DNA of 64,000 nt from Macrobrachium rosenbergii (GCF_040412425.1 NC_089766.1:50826797-50890796); one strand, 5' to 3'; numbered from the stretch's first letter, positions 48,647-59,906 are shown. Notes: generated by a model from the sequence alone, not told the origin. Numbers and translations are program-made.

Positions 48647-48898
48647 TTTGTATTTTTCCTAGGTTTACAAACCAGAACCATTTATACAAAAGTGTCCTTT
48701 GATGTGAAATTTATCAACTGCTAATTCTTGGTAACATGATAGTTAACTGGTGCAGATGGGGGTGAGAGTGGATATATCCTTCTCTTGCCCAACTTTGCCA
48801 CTCATTTACTTTCAGTTGAAGGGACACAGCAGGGCAGTTGAGGTGAGTTTAATTTATATGTAAAAGGGTCTGGTTTGTATACGGACAAAAAATACAAA
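48647..48898. mobile_element. Short inverted-repeat element (MITE-like)
   Basis: The left terminus TTTGTATTTTTCCTAGGTTT (continuing ACAAACC) is mirrored at the right end as GGTTTGTATACGGACAAAAA (continuing ATACAAA). Length is about 252 bp with no coding capacity. The AAGT context near both ends could be a 4-bp target duplication but is not certain. Confidence 0.55.
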
Positions 48899-48899
48899 G

Positions 48900-51295
48900 T
48901 GCTTGAAAAATTTATTTGTTCCATGGGGGCACAACCATTGCTTTTCATATATAGGAGACTTGCCCCTTAGAACAGGGGCTAGTCCTGCAACAGTCTGGAG
49001 TTGAATTTCACCCAGAAATGCCATGCTCCTGCTTGCAAGTGCAAGCTTCTCCAATACTTTCACAGCACGACCCAGCAATCTTGTACCTTATGTACTTTTA
49101 CTAGTGCTGTGCATTCCCTTTGGCTTTCCTTGTTCCTGTGTGCAGGTAGTACACTTTTTCCCATTTTTCAGATGTAATCTCTTCCACCATCACATTTTCA
49201 CGTTCTAGTCAGCTCATCAATGATTGGTCCTTTGGCTTACTATTCCTGGTGGCCATTAAAAAATGCTTTGTCCTTTCTCCTAAGTCACAATTCAAAGTAC
49301 TGGAGATAAACAACATAAATTGTATACCCGAATAACACAAGGTACAAAGTAACTGTGCCAAACTAAACCAGAAAGTACAATGCAAGACACAAAATACACA
49401 TCAAAACATAACCTGGGATGCAACAATTTTTGTGATGTAGAGTAAAAGGGGCCCCATATTATGACCTGAGACTCACTTGGTGTATTGACTACTCTTGGTT
49501 AAAACCACACCAGTGGAGACAGTATTGCTGAGTTTTACACTCTGTATGGACACATTTCATTACAAACCATATTCAACCACTAATCATGTTTGTAAATGTT
49601 CGTTTTTATTTGTGCATTTACTTAACTACTTGTTTAACCAATTATTCACCCTTTACATTCCTTTTTCATTACTACATCTAGATACTATACCTTTAATTCA
49701 CATAAAACTTGCAAAACTGGATTTATGTTTACTTACTCAAACTCCTGACACGTTCTGGTCATCAGTGCATTGGGACATAAGCCAAACAGGTTGTAAATCA
49801 GGAACAGTCTGTAATGCGCTACATAAAATGTAAAATATCAAAACTGCAATTCCAATAAGTCTTAACCCTCTAGACATATACTCATAAATGAAATAAAAAC
49901 ATTCATTTTAAATTAGAGTATCTTATTTTCCATTTATAATTATATAAATATAAAATTTGTCATTTACTAAATCAAAATACAGTACACATTTAAATATACT
50001 ACATCCTTCTACTGATTCATCAATCAATTCTACAGCTCTGAAAGTATTAATAATCACTTAAAGTTACTGTACTTGCAGGCATTTAATTACCACTGTACAA
50101 AAGACCTCTATGTTCTATCCATCGGTACATAAATGTTGCTACAAGATCATGACAGGGACACAATACAAGATCTGACAGCCCATTACAGTACTCATGAAAT
50201 AATTAAAAATGAGAAACAAAACAATTTTGTTTCTTTAATTTCAACTGACATTGTACAGGCCACATTTTTATTCTGAGCTGACTGTGCAGTTAGGTGGGGA
50301 TGGATCAGGTGGCATTTTGCACTTTGAGTAACAGAGCACAATGGGAAATCAGTTACCTTGCAAAGTGTAATATTAATACCAGGAGTTTGGAGGTACACAC
50401 TGTCAGAAACTGTCAAGGAAGTATTTATTTTTCCCTGACAGACCATCTATCTTTGCCAAGTCAGACCTGAAGTGAATAGCAAAAAAATCACAAAGGTAAC
50501 TCTGTAAAACAACAGACAGATTTAAAAAACACATTTGGTATAAGACTCATGGATCCCCCAGTCTCCTAATTTTACAGCCATGACTTTAGATTTTGCATAA
50601 AACTAATTTTTCTTGCTTCCACTACTGTTCTCATTAAAAAAAAAAAAAAGCAGACTCTTGCCACCATGAGTCTTATCAATACAGCATTTCCATTCACATG
50701 CAGAACTCGTGTGATGGTGATTTCAATATAAACTACACCAATTAGCTGAAACCTGACAGCGAGGAAGTTCTCAACTTTTCTAATTTTAAACATGTTGCAA
50801 ACTAAGGTGACCACACAGCTATTACTCTTAATCTTTAAAATTACTTCTATAGCATTTTATCCCCTTTAGGTTAATTTAATAAAGACTTTGTTGTGGTCAT
50901 ATAATTTGAACCACATCCATTCTACAAAAGAGTGGCACTCAGAATCTTCAGCCAACCTAACCTGAAGTAACACTTGATAATAAGAAACAGCCTTCTTATT
51001 TCAAAGTTTCTCAGATAAAAAATGGCAGGTGAGATAAGAACTTAGATGTACAGGAACCTGTTTGCTACAGGTTACTATGATGCTTCCCCTAAGGATAGTC
51101 TGTTAATCACACAATTATTTACTGTTGAATTCCAATTCTTCTAAGCAAGCCTAAGTTTAAACTAACACTAGCAACTCAGTATAAACAAAACCAAAATATT
51201 TAATTGCATATGAACATCATTTACATGACCTGGGCAAGGTAAAGGACCAAAGTAACACTGGAGTTTTTGGGAGATCTTTTTTCACTCAATGGATG
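48900..51295. other. No recognisable gene
   Basis: AT-rich, with short frames only (49495-49833 and 50192-50446 among them) and no known domain. It presumably includes sequence downstream of KIN17. Confidence 0.5.
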
Positions 51296-51301
51296 CTTCT
51301 G

Positions 51302-51307
51302 TTTATT
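51302..51307 (-). terminator. Candidate KIN17 polyadenylation signal
   Basis: TTTATT on the plus strand reads AATAAA on the minus strand, about 185 bp downstream of the KIN17 stop codon. Position and orientation fit. Only transcript data could confirm it. Confidence 0.5.
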
Positions 51308-51492
51308 ACATCAATTCCATGCAAACCCTGTTTTTCCTATATGTAATATAGTTTCCTGAAATCAGTGAATACTAGCTTTTAGCATTACTGTATACATAAA
51401 AATATAATGTATTCCACTAGGTAGTAAAGTCGCAGATCCTGAAACACTTTTGACATTGCTGAAAGATTGTATCAATACAAGCCACAATCATT

Positions 51493-52680
51493 TCAAGGTA
51501 CATGAAGTTTACTGAAATCCTCATATGGAACATTACTCAAAACTTTCCCGTTTTTCAGCTCTAACTCTGCACTAAAAGTAGACTCATTGATCTTTTTGAG
51601 AATGGCTTCCATCCCACTATATTTCCCATTGAGGATAAGCACCTTCCTCTCTGGGGATGGGATCACTGTTTCTAATTTAGCCTGGTCAACTTTGAGAGTT
51701 GTGCCACATTCTAAAAGTATAATCACACCCACATATTCATTCACAATATCCTTGACAACGCCTTTCACTTTGTAATATTTTGACCCCAGGTCTTTTGAGA
51801 CAATTTTCACAATGATATCCCGCTGTAACCAAGGGCGTTCTTTTCTTACATCTTTTTCCGCAGACAGCTGTTTTGCCAGCATTTCTTTGGCCCGTTTTTC
51901 CTGCATTTCTGCCTCCATTATTTCTTCTAATGCAGTGCGTTGTTTCTTTGAATCAGTTTTGCCTTGCATGTGAGTTCTTTTTTTGCTAGATGTTGCCTCA
52001 AGCACATTGTTGACTGCACTTGTCTTCAATTTCACTGGCACTTTATTTGTGCTCAGTTTCAAATTAAGACCCACTGCTTTCCCCTCCTCGTCATGCTTTA
52101 ACTCTGTGTATACTGCTTCCTCTTTCTTTTCTTTTTGTTGCCCCAATTCTATTTGTCTGTTTATAAACTCTTGCATTCGCTCCTCTTCATCCTTCTCAAA
52201 CTTTTCTTTCTTTTTAAGCATTTCCTGCCTTCTTATTGTCTCTGGATCACGGTCCACGTACGCAACGTACCAACCCTTTTCTGTTTCGTCAACAACACAG
52301 TATCCCTCGCGTCCCAGCCACTTGACAAAGTCCGTGAGTGTTTCCCACTGGGTTGCATTCATGTGTACATGATGTCTATCTTGAATATATTCTTGGTACA
52401 CATTATTTGCATGCACACGCTTGGTTCCAAACCGTCTTTTGAGCAGGCTCGTGTAACCCTCCATAAACTCTTCCGAGAAACTGTCTAAATATTTGTCTGG
52501 ATTTTCAGCAAAAAGCAGCAACTGACGCTGATGACTCTCTGACATGGTGTGACACTTGAAGCCATTCTCATCACGACACTGTTTCTGACACATCTGGCAG
52601 TACCAGCGAAGCTTTTGAAGGCCCTTGGCTTTCATTTTGTTGGCCAAATCTTTTGGCGTTCCTTTTTCTGTCTTCCCCAT
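51493..52680 (-). CDS. KIN: KIN17 DNA/RNA-binding protein
   Basis: Encodes a 395-residue protein, against about 393 in human KIN. KIN17 is a conserved nuclear protein binding curved DNA and RNA, linked to DNA replication, the response to DNA damage and pre-mRNA processing. The ligands of the N-terminal zinc finger are visible (C28, C31, H44, H50), inside RWYCQMCQKQCRDENGFKCH. The winged-helix domain follows (about 51-160, with KRRFGTKRVH and MNATQWETLTDFVKWLGREG). Next come a charged helical region, a bipartite basic nuclear localisation signal (233-248), and the C-terminal tandem SH3-like/KOW module (about 284-395, ending in YEDFSKL). The frame is open 22 codons upstream, but the start at 52680 (MGK...) is chosen because it aligns with the family start and lies just after a splice acceptor. 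The coding sequence is uninterrupted. Confidence 0.95.
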   Translation of the reverse strand: MGKTEKGTPKDLANKMKAKGLQKLRWYCQMCQKQCRDENGFKCHTMSESHQRQLLLFAENPDKYLDSFSEEFMEGYTSLLKRRFGTKRVHANNVYQEYIQDRHHVHMNATQWETLTDFVKWLGREGYCVVDETEKGWYVAYVDRDPETIRRQEMLKKKEKFEKDEEERMQEFINRQIELGQQKEKKEEAVYTELKHDEEGKAVGLNLKLSTNKVPVKLKTSAVNNVLEATSSKKRTHMQGKTDSKKQRTALEEIMEAEMQEKRAKEMLAKQLSAEKDVRKERPWLQRDIIVKIVSKDLGSKYYKVKGVVKDIVNEYVGVIILLECGTTLKVDQAKLETVIPSPERKVLILNGKYSGMEAILKKINESTFSAELELKNGKVLSNVPYEDFSKLHVP

Positions 52681-52697
52681 TTTGTATGCTTTTACAC

Positions 52698-52730
52698 CTG
52701 TATATAAAAAGAAAAGAATAAAGTAATGAC
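52698..52730 (-). promoter_or_regulatory. 3' splice site of a KIN17 leader intron
   Basis: On the minus strand a pyrimidine-rich tract (TTATTCTTTTCTTTTTATAT) ends in ACAG at 52698, followed by a 17-base leader and the ATG at 52680. This is a strong acceptor. It implies at least one non-coding first exon further upstream (higher coordinates), not identified here. Confidence 0.6.
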
Positions 52731-52749
52731 AGTACGTTATTAACAATGA

Positions 52750-53414
52750 AATTAGAAAATATTTTTTATTTACTTATGCTATATCTCCTGGGAGGCAAGG
52801 TTGGGCAAAGCACAAAATCTCATTCGAGTTTAAGCAAACCATAGATCAAGCTAAGTAAGAAATCTACCATTATGAGGAAGACCCCTCTCTCATCAATGAT
52901 GACAATCATGAATCCCAGATAACTAATATGGTTATAGGAGCACTCCCAGTAAATTACAGACACTTGCCACCTTACAGCTGGATTAGGTTCTCAACTATTG
53001 GGCATAATGAGAAAAGAGGCAAGTCTGGGAATCCTGTGTACTGTATGTGCTACTTCTTGCACTTATGTAGGCTATAACTTATCAATGTTACTATTAGACT
53101 TCCAAAGTCTGCACCTTACATTTATTTTAACTTCTTTTCGTTATTATTTAACCATCATCAGTTTACACTGGCCTAATCTAACAGTCAGCAACTCCTTGAA
53201 CACACCACACCATAAGAAGAGCTACTGCTCACCCAGCAAAGTATCCCTAAAGGTATTGCTCCAAATGGCAATAGTTAAGATAGTTAGGTCATTATAGTAA
53301 TAGTTATGCCATTCCCTGTGTTGTCCAGATGTAATACAGGAAGTGGTCATACTTCCTAATGCAAATTTATTGGTTTTTTCTGTTTTAAAAATGATAATTT
53401 TCGTGATAAAAATT
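52750..53414. other. No recognisable gene; likely KIN17 leader intron or 5' flank
   Basis: AT-rich stretch between the KIN17 acceptor and the DIRS element. Nothing else supported. Confidence 0.5.
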
Positions 53415-53437
53415 ATATTTTAATGATAAAATAAAGT

Positions 53438-53602
53438 TTGTTCATACTTACCTGGCAGATATATATATAGCTGTAATCTCCGAAGTCCGACAGAATTTCA
53501 AAATTCGCGGCACATGCAGTGGCCGGTCAGGTGGTTAGTACACATTCCCGCCACTGGGAGGTGGGTATCAGGAACCATTCCCATTTTCTATTCAGATTTT
53601 CT
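53438..53602 (-). repeat. Inverted terminal repeat at the 3' (coding-sense) end of the DIRS element
   Basis: 165 bp from TTGTTCATACTTACCTGGCA to CTATTCAGATTTTCT. It is the reverse complement of 59738-59906 with scattered differences (e.g. TACTTACC against GAGACTTACC). The outer extension 53415-53437 is unique to this end and is also copied in the internal complementary region. Confidence 0.92.
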
Positions 53603-53644
53603 AACGCCACTGTCTCCTGAGGGGAGGAGGGTGGGCAATATGAA

Positions 53645-53740
53645 TATATATATCTGCCAGGTAAGTATGAACAAACTTTATTTTATCATTAAAATATCAT
53701 TTTGTTCATGAGACTTACCTGCCAGATATATATATAGCTG
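53645..53740. repeat. Internal complementary region (ICR) of the DIRS element
   Basis: The first half (to 53697, ending TTTATTTTATCATTAAAATAT) is the exact complement of the outer left end starting at 53415. The second half (53698-53740, starting CATTTTGTTCATGAGACTTA) complements the outer right end finishing at about 59908. The two halves abut at 53697/53698, so the ICR records the junction of the two ends. DIRS1 replication models need this for circularisation. Confidence 0.9.
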
Positions 53741-54115
53741 AATACCACCTTTGGAGGGGGGTAGGGACAGCCAAGAATTAGGGAAAAAACAAATTTGTAG
53801 GTAAAAAATACTTTGGTTCCTTACCTGATAGCATAGCTGACTGCGTGATTACTGTCACCCTAGTCTGCTTCTGCTTTACTAGAGTCCCCAGCGAGGTAGT
53901 GACCTATATAGCTGGCGAGTTCTAGATGATCTGTCAACGGGGGCGTGACCACAATGTGACTAGACCATAGACCATACAATGAGGACAAACGAGCATTACC
54001 AACCACCTAACCAAAACCTAACATGTTAGTTTGCAAAGGATTGGGAAGACTGCCTCCATCAGTCGACCCAACAACCATAAAAACACAAAATTAAAAGACA
54101 CTTCCTAACCAAGAT

Positions 54116-55711
54116 TTAAAGGATAGGATAAGAGCTACCCCCTGTCCCCAAGGTTGTTGATGCAGCAATGTATGGTCCCAGCGAAAAGCAATTTTCGTAT
54201 GCTACCTTAACATCTCGCAAATAGTGTGAGGCAAACACCGAATCGCTTCGCCAAAATGTGGCACTGAGAATGTCACTGAGTGCCATATTTTTCTGGAACG
54301 CCATGGAGGTAGCAACGGCCTTCACCTCGTGAGCGTTAACTCTCAACAACTTGAAGTTGGAGTCGTCACAGCTAGAATGTGCCTCCTTAATGACGTCCCT
54401 AATGAAGAATGCCAGTGCATTCTTCGACATAGGCTTAATTGGTTGCCTCACAGAACACCATAAATTATCCGAGGGACCACGAATGTCCTGAGTCCTTTTA
54501 ATGTAGTACTTGAGAGCTCTAACCGGACATAAAACTCTCTCAGGTTCCTGTCCAATAAGGTCTGCAAGACCTTTAATTTCAAAGTGTCTAGGCCAAGGGT
54601 TAGAAGGCCTTCCGTTCTTAGCCAAGAACGTAGGGCTTAAAGAGCAGACAGCATCGTGTCCCTTGAAGCCCACACGACGGCTGATAGCCTGAACTTCGCT
54701 CACTCTCTTCGCCGTCGCCAGAGCAGTGAGGAAGACCGTCTTTCTAGTAACATCCTTAAGAGAAGCAGAGTGGAGAGGCTCAAAAGGACTGGACATCAAA
54801 AACTTGAGCACTACGTCCAAGTTCCAAGTAGGAGGAACTGGCTGAGGAACCTTAGACGTCTCGAACGACCTCAAAAGATCATGGAGGTCCTTATTGTCAG
54901 ACAAATCCAGTCCTCTGTGTCTGAAAACAGTAGAAAGCATGCTCCGATAACCTTTGATAGTAGGAACTGCTAACTTGAGTTTTCTCTTAAAAAGGAGGAA
55001 ATCAGCAATCTGGCTCACAGTGGTTGAGGAAGAGGAAAAACCCTTCTTTCTGCACCAACCCCTGGAGGTTGCCCACTTCGCTTGATATACTCTGATAGAT
55101 GAAGATCTTCTGGCTCTAGCGATGGCCCGTGCCACCGGGCCAGAAAACCCCCTCGCTCTGACCAATTTCTCGATAGTCTGAATGCAGTCAGGTTCAGAGC
55201 GGGGAGGTTTTGATGATATCTCACGAAGTGGGGTTGTCTGAGCAGATCTGCTCTCATAGGTAGGGTTCTCGGAATGTCTACCAGCCAGAAAAGAATCTCC
55301 GAGAACCAGTGGTTCGAAGGCCAAAACGGGGCGATGAGTGTCATCCTCGTCCCTTGTGAGGCCGCGAACTTGCGTATCACTTCTCCCAGAATTTTGAATG
55401 GGGGAAAGGCATATACATCCATCCCCGTCCAATCCCAGAGAAGAGCATCTATCGTTACTGCCCCTGGGTCGAGCACAGGGGAGCAGTATAGCGGGAGCCT
55501 CGCTGTTCTTGAGGTCGCGAAGAGATCCACAAGAGGACAACCCCAAAGATTCCAGAGATCTTGGCAAACCTCCTGATGAAGGGTCTATTCCGTCGGCAGG
55601 AGCTGATGGCGCCGACTGAGCAGGTCTGCCCGAACATTTTCGACCCCTGCAACAAATCTTGTGAGAATCGAAAATGTTCAGTATGAGCCCAAAGAAGAAT
55701 CTCTCTTGCAA
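54116..55711 (-). CDS. DIRS tyrosine recombinase (integrase), open frame
   Basis: 531 open codons. Homology-like sequence begins near residue 185, and the first ~180 residues overprint the end of the RT-RNase H region in another frame. DIRS elements are known for such overlap. The N-terminal SAM-like part includes residues 205-290. Catalytic-domain residues visible are Arg I R336 (ATAKRVSE), a candidate beta-hairpin Lys K365, H461 (NAHEVKAVATS), W487 and H496, with the nucleophile Y497 (FASHYLRD). Where family members usually have the second catalytic Arg (H-x-x-R), this copy has Lys 464, which may weaken or abolish activity. The enzyme would integrate a circular cDNA without target duplication. 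Confidence 0.85.
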   Translation of the reverse strand: MQERFFFGLILNIFDSHKICCRGRKCSGRPAQSAPSAPADGIDPSSGGLPRSLESLGLSSCGSLRDLKNSEAPAILLPCARPRGSNDRCSSLGLDGDGCICLSPIQNSGRSDTQVRGLTRDEDDTHRPVLAFEPLVLGDSFLAGRHSENPTYESRSAQTTPLREISSKPPRSEPDCIQTIEKLVRARGFSGPVARAIARARRSSSIRVYQAKWATSRGWCRKKGFSSSSTTVSQIADFLLFKRKLKLAVPTIKGYRSMLSTVFRHRGLDLSDNKDLHDLLRSFETSKVPQPVPPTWNLDVVLKFLMSSPFEPLHSASLKDVTRKTVFLTALATAKRVSEVQAISRRVGFKGHDAVCSLSPTFLAKNGRPSNPWPRHFEIKGLADLIGQEPERVLCPVRALKYYIKRTQDIRGPSDNLWCSVRQPIKPMSKNALAFFIRDVIKEAHSSCDDSNFKLLRVNAHEVKAVATSMAFQKNMALSDILSATFWRSDSVFASHYLRDVKVAYENCFSLGPYIAASTTLGTGGSSYPIL

Positions 55712-57082
55712 GGCCGAACAGGGAGCGAGAGTGTGTTCCGCCCTGTTTCTTGAGGTAAGCCAACGCCGTGAGTGTTGTCGAGTTTACTTGAACTACACGA
55801 TTGGAAACTTGGACCTCGAAGAATTGGAGAGCTAAAAAGATCGCCGCCCACTCTTTGATGTTGATGTGCCAGGACACCTGTTCCCCTCTCCAGGTTCCTG
55901 ACACTTCTTCTTTCCCTAGTGTTGCCCCCCAACCTGCTGACGGCGCGTCGGAAAACAACACTAGGTCGGGGCTCAGAAGTTCGAGGGAGATCCCTTCTCC
56001 CAACTTCGCTGGATCGAGCCACCACTTCAGGCACTCTTTTACAGAAGGGAGAATCCTCAATTCCTATTCCAAGTCTTCCTTGTTTTTCCAGTTCTCCAAC
56101 AGAAAGAACTGAAGAGGCCTGAGATGCAGTCTTCCCAGGGAAACAAACTTCTCCAGCGAGGAAATGGTCCCCAGCAGACTCATCCATTCCCTTACCGAGC
56201 ATGTTTCCTTCCCCAAGAAGGCCGAGACTTTCCCGTAGCATTGAAGCTGTCGTTCTTGCGACGGAACAGCTAGAAAAGCCGCTGAATTCATCTGAATCCC
56301 CAGATACACAGTGGACTGTGAGGGGATCAGCTGCGACTTTTCCACATTGACCAGTAGTCCCAGGGACTTCACGAGTTCCAGTGTTAACTGAAGGTCCTCC
56401 AGACACCTTCGCTTCGACGACGCTCGAATCAACCAGTCGTCCAAGTAAAGAGAGATCCTGACGCCCGACAGGTGCAACCACATCGCTACGTTCTTCATAA
56501 GAAGCGTAAACACCCTCGGGGCTGTGCTGAGTCCAAAGCAGAGAGCCCTGAACTGGTACGTCTTGCCCCCCAAGACAAACCTGAGATACTTCATCGAACA
56601 CGGATGAATTGGAACGTGGAAATAAGCATCTTGGAGATCCAAAGATACCATCCAATCCCCGGGACGAAGGGCTCCTAGTATTGACTGAGACGTCTCCATC
56701 TTGAACTTGTCCTTCAGGACAAAGTTGTTCAGCCTGCTGACGTCCAAGACGGGTCTCCAGCCTCCTGAATGTTTCGGAACTAGGAACAATCTGTTGTAAA
56801 ATCCCGGGGATTGTGTGTCTAAGACCTGTTCCACTGCTCTCTTCTCGAGCATTTGTTCGAGCAGGTCGAACAGAATTTTCTGCTTGGCAGGATGGTAATT
56901 GGGAGACAGATCTCTGGGGGTTGAAGACAATGGAGGAGGAGCCAGAAAAGGAATCAAGTAGCCTCTCTCTACCACTTGGAGGGACCAAGCGTCCGCCCCT
57001 CTCTCTCTCCAGGCTTGGGCAAAATGAAGAAGCCTGGCTCCTACCGGTGTCTGGAGGTGAAACGAGTCACTTGCCACCTCTT
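55015..57082 (-). pseudogene. DIRS reverse transcriptase-RNase H, with TAG stops and one frameshift
   Basis: The RT part (from about 57082, overlapping the gag stop by some 10 bases) is open for 337 codons. It contains PGFYNRLFLVPKHSGGWRPV, SLDLQDAYFHVPIHP (first catalytic Asp), CFGLSTAPRVF and YLDDWL (residues 211-214). It stops at TAG 56064-56066, but the same frame resumes at once and encodes RNase H: LFSDAPSAGWGA, HINIKEWAAIF, then NSTTLTALAYL, where an Asp is expected in place of Asn. A frameshift near 55650 leads to GVENVRADLLSR. A further TAG follows PTE, then VDLFATSRTARLPLY (about 55530) and a YAFPPF region that sits where DIRS1 elements carry a methyltransferase-like domain. That last assignment is weak. 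Confidence 0.88.
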
Positions 57083-59565
57083 TTGGAAGTGACTCTGCCT
57101 TTAGGGAAACCTCTCCCTTGTGGAGCGGGTCTCGTGTTGCCCCCTAAGGAAGCCCCTCCACGAAAGGGCTGCTTCTTCTTAGCCGACTGGGGTAAAGCAG
57201 AGGACGATGATGGGGCCAAAGGACGCTTAGAGGACCTGGAAAGAAGGTCTTGAGTTGCCTTTTCTTGAAGGCTGGCAGCGATATCTTTAACCAAGGTCTG
57301 GGGGAAGAGATGGCTTGAGAAAGGAGCGAACTGCAGCTCTCCCTTCTGCGCTGGTGAAACAGACTTCGCCAAGAAAGAACAAAACAATGCTCTCTTTTTC
57401 ACAAGAGCCGATGAAAACTGAGACGCAAGTTCTTCTGAGCCATCTCTGACGGCCTTGTCCATGCACAGAAGTACACTGGACAGCTCCCCCAGACTAATGG
57501 AACTCGGACTAGTAGCCTTCGTGTGCAAAACTCCCAGACACCAGTCCAAGAAGTAAAAGACCTCAACAGTCCTGAAGAGGCCTTTAAGATGGTGGTCCAT
57601 CTCAGTCAAAGTCTAAGACACCTTAGAAGAGGACAAGTGGGATCTTCTAGAGGCGTCAACAAGACTCGCAAAGTCCCCTTGAGAAGTCGAGGGAACTGTT
57701 AAGCCAATATCCTCACCCGTCTCATACCAAATGCCTGCTTTTCCGGACAAACGTGAAGGAGACAAAGCGAAAGAAGTCTCCTTGATTTTTTCTGGCAGAC
57801 ACCCAAACCTGGACTTTCTTGAATGCCCTTTTGGTAGATAAAGACTTCTTCATCTTGAGAAAACCAGGAGTTCTTCTCACTTTAGACGAAGACAACTGCG
57901 AAGGTGGAGAGCGAGGAGCCGAAGGTTGAAAAGTATCAGGAAACAGATCCTGAAGCAAATGAGTCAGAGTCTGATAATCAGAAGAAGAAGAGGACGAAGG
58001 ATGTTTCTCTTTGTCCGAGAGCTCTGACGAAAGGGGTTCTTCTTCCTCAGCTGGCGGGTCTTGAGTGCGAGGTGGAAGAAGTCCCGACTCGCCGATACAT
58101 AAGCGGGACCTCTCGCGCTTAGAAGATGTTGTGGCTAAATCATGAAGGACGTCAGAAGTCGAAGCGGGTAGTTGAGCGTCATGATGCACTGCAGGAGCGG
58201 CGTCAATACAAGAAGACCGTGCAGCGATACGGCGAGGTGTGTGAAGAGCGTCATGGCGTGGCGCGCGCGAAGCTCCATGGCTAGACACGAGAAGAGCTTC
58301 ACGGTGTGGCGCGCGCGTGAAGCGTGAGGCGCGCGCGAAGCGCGAGACACGCGCTCCTGGCGCGTGTCAAGAGAAACGTCCAACTCCTGAAATCGGGGAA
58401 GACGAGTAGGAAGCCACTTTTCACTCTCTCTAGGTGACAGACGAGAAGCCCCATGCCATCTAGCAGACGAGGAAGACGAAGCAGGTGACGAAGGTGAAGG
58501 TCTGGACTTCTTAACAGGCAGTTTCGAATCCTTGCGACGAGGCCTGTCATCTCTACGGTCCATGAGAGCATCCAGCTGTTGTTGCAAACCCAACAAAATC
58601 TGACGTGTTGGAGAAGCAACTCTCTCGGGAGAAGGGCTGAACCTGCGAGAAGGAGAGGGGCGAGGAGACGTCTTCTTCCTTCTCACAGGAGTAGAAGCTC
58701 CAGCCCTTGCCTTAGCGCGACTGGGGCGTCGAGCAGCGTCATCATCCGTAGAACACCGTAATTTCTTCTACGGAGGAATATCCCCGAAACTTTCTGGGGA
58801 AGAGCACAAAATGTCTAGAGGAAGAGGACGTGAAGCGTCCTCTCCTCTCAAGCTTCTCTTAAGAGGGCGAGAGTCCAACCGAGAGCTCCAACCCCGACGC
58901 AGGGAGGACGTGTCGGAGGACGAGAAGCAATCCTTCTGGATGCGTGCCCGTGCACGATCCCTGGCAGCCTGGGTAGAGACATCAGGACCTGCTGAAGGGA
59001 AGTCAGATCGGTGGGAAGCCCCCGTAACCCTCATGCAGCTTTCGACATGCCCCCTCCCTGAATCCTGGGAGTTCGGCAGAGGTCCAGGCCTAGAGGCATT
59101 ATAGGGCCGATCTGACGCCCCCTCCACAACACTAGGGGCACTAACACAAACAACACTTTGCGCTTGAATCGCATTCACTTTGGTTTCAAGAGCACGAATT
59201 GACTCTAACACGAGAGCCAAGGTATTACCTTCTGCAGCAACAACCTCAGGGCCCGAAGGCAACACTACAGGGTTAGGACTAATATTAACTACAGGGTTAC
59301 TAGCAGGAGAAATCCCTGACTGTCCATCTACAGATGCACTCCTGGAGGAAGACCTCCTCAACCTATCACGCTCCAATTTACGCATATAGGCTTCATATTT
59401 CTTCCACTCCCCTTCAGATAATCCCTCACATTCATTACACCGATTATCCATAGAACATTCAACACCCCTACATTTCATACATAAAGTGTGAGGATCTATC
59501 GAAGCCTTCGATAGCCTCACCTTACATTCACCCAAGCTACAGACTCGATAGCTAGAGGAAGACAT
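57067..59565 (-). pseudogene. DIRS gag-like ORF1, with two TAG stops and a double frameshift
   Basis: It starts at ATG 59565 (MSSSSYRVC). The N-terminus is Cys-rich (VCSLGECK, HTLCMKCRGVEC, CNECEGL), a likely zinc-binding module typical of DIRS gag proteins. Ser/Arg-rich and acidic (PAEEEEPLSSELSD) disordered stretches follow, then a helical part (MDHHLKGLFRTVEVF, LDWCLGVL) and a basic Gly/Arg tail (RGFPKGRVTSKRGGK) ending at TGA 57067. In-frame TAGs occur at 58768-58770 and 57613-57615. The frame shifts near 58290 and returns near 57780. Coding character continues across every break, so this is one gene recently broken rather than several small ones. Confidence 0.8.
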
Positions 59566-59737
59566 CTTAATTATAAGAAAAGTCAAAAGCAAAATCAAAA
59601 GCGGTCCAGAAAAAGCGTATGCCAAGTCACAGATCCAAGTCGAATACCAAAAAACAACCAAAATACTTAAGCGACAACAAATTTCGAAATCCAAATGGCG
59701 GGGGAACTGACAACAGGTGTTGACAGTCCGGCGACAG

Positions 59738-59906
59738 AGAAAATCTGAATAGAAAATGGGAATGGTTCCTGATACCCGCCTCCCAGCGGCGGGAATGTGT
59801 ACTAACCACCTGACCGGCCACTGCGTGTGCCGCGAATTTTGAAATTCTGTCGGACTTCGGAGATTACAGCTATATATATATCTGGCAGGTAAGTCTCGTG
59901 AACAAA
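59738..59906 (-). repeat. Inverted terminal repeat at the 5' (coding-sense) end of the DIRS element
   Basis: 169 bp from AGAAAATCTGAATAGAAAAT to AAGTCTCGTGAACAAA, complementary to 53438-53602. It precedes the gag start by about 170 bp and should contain the promoter. Confidence 0.92.

Noticed and set aside
51493..52680. KIN17 as a processed retrocopy
   Set aside because: The strong leader splice acceptor, intact frame, absence of a poly(A) tract after the gene and a plausible own AATAAA argue for the native gene, although transcript data would be decisive.
55678..56988. 436-codon minus-strand open frame overlapping the RT
   Set aside because: It is an alternative frame over the DIRS reverse transcriptase. 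The RT motifs (YLDD, LDLQDAYF) lie in the other frame.
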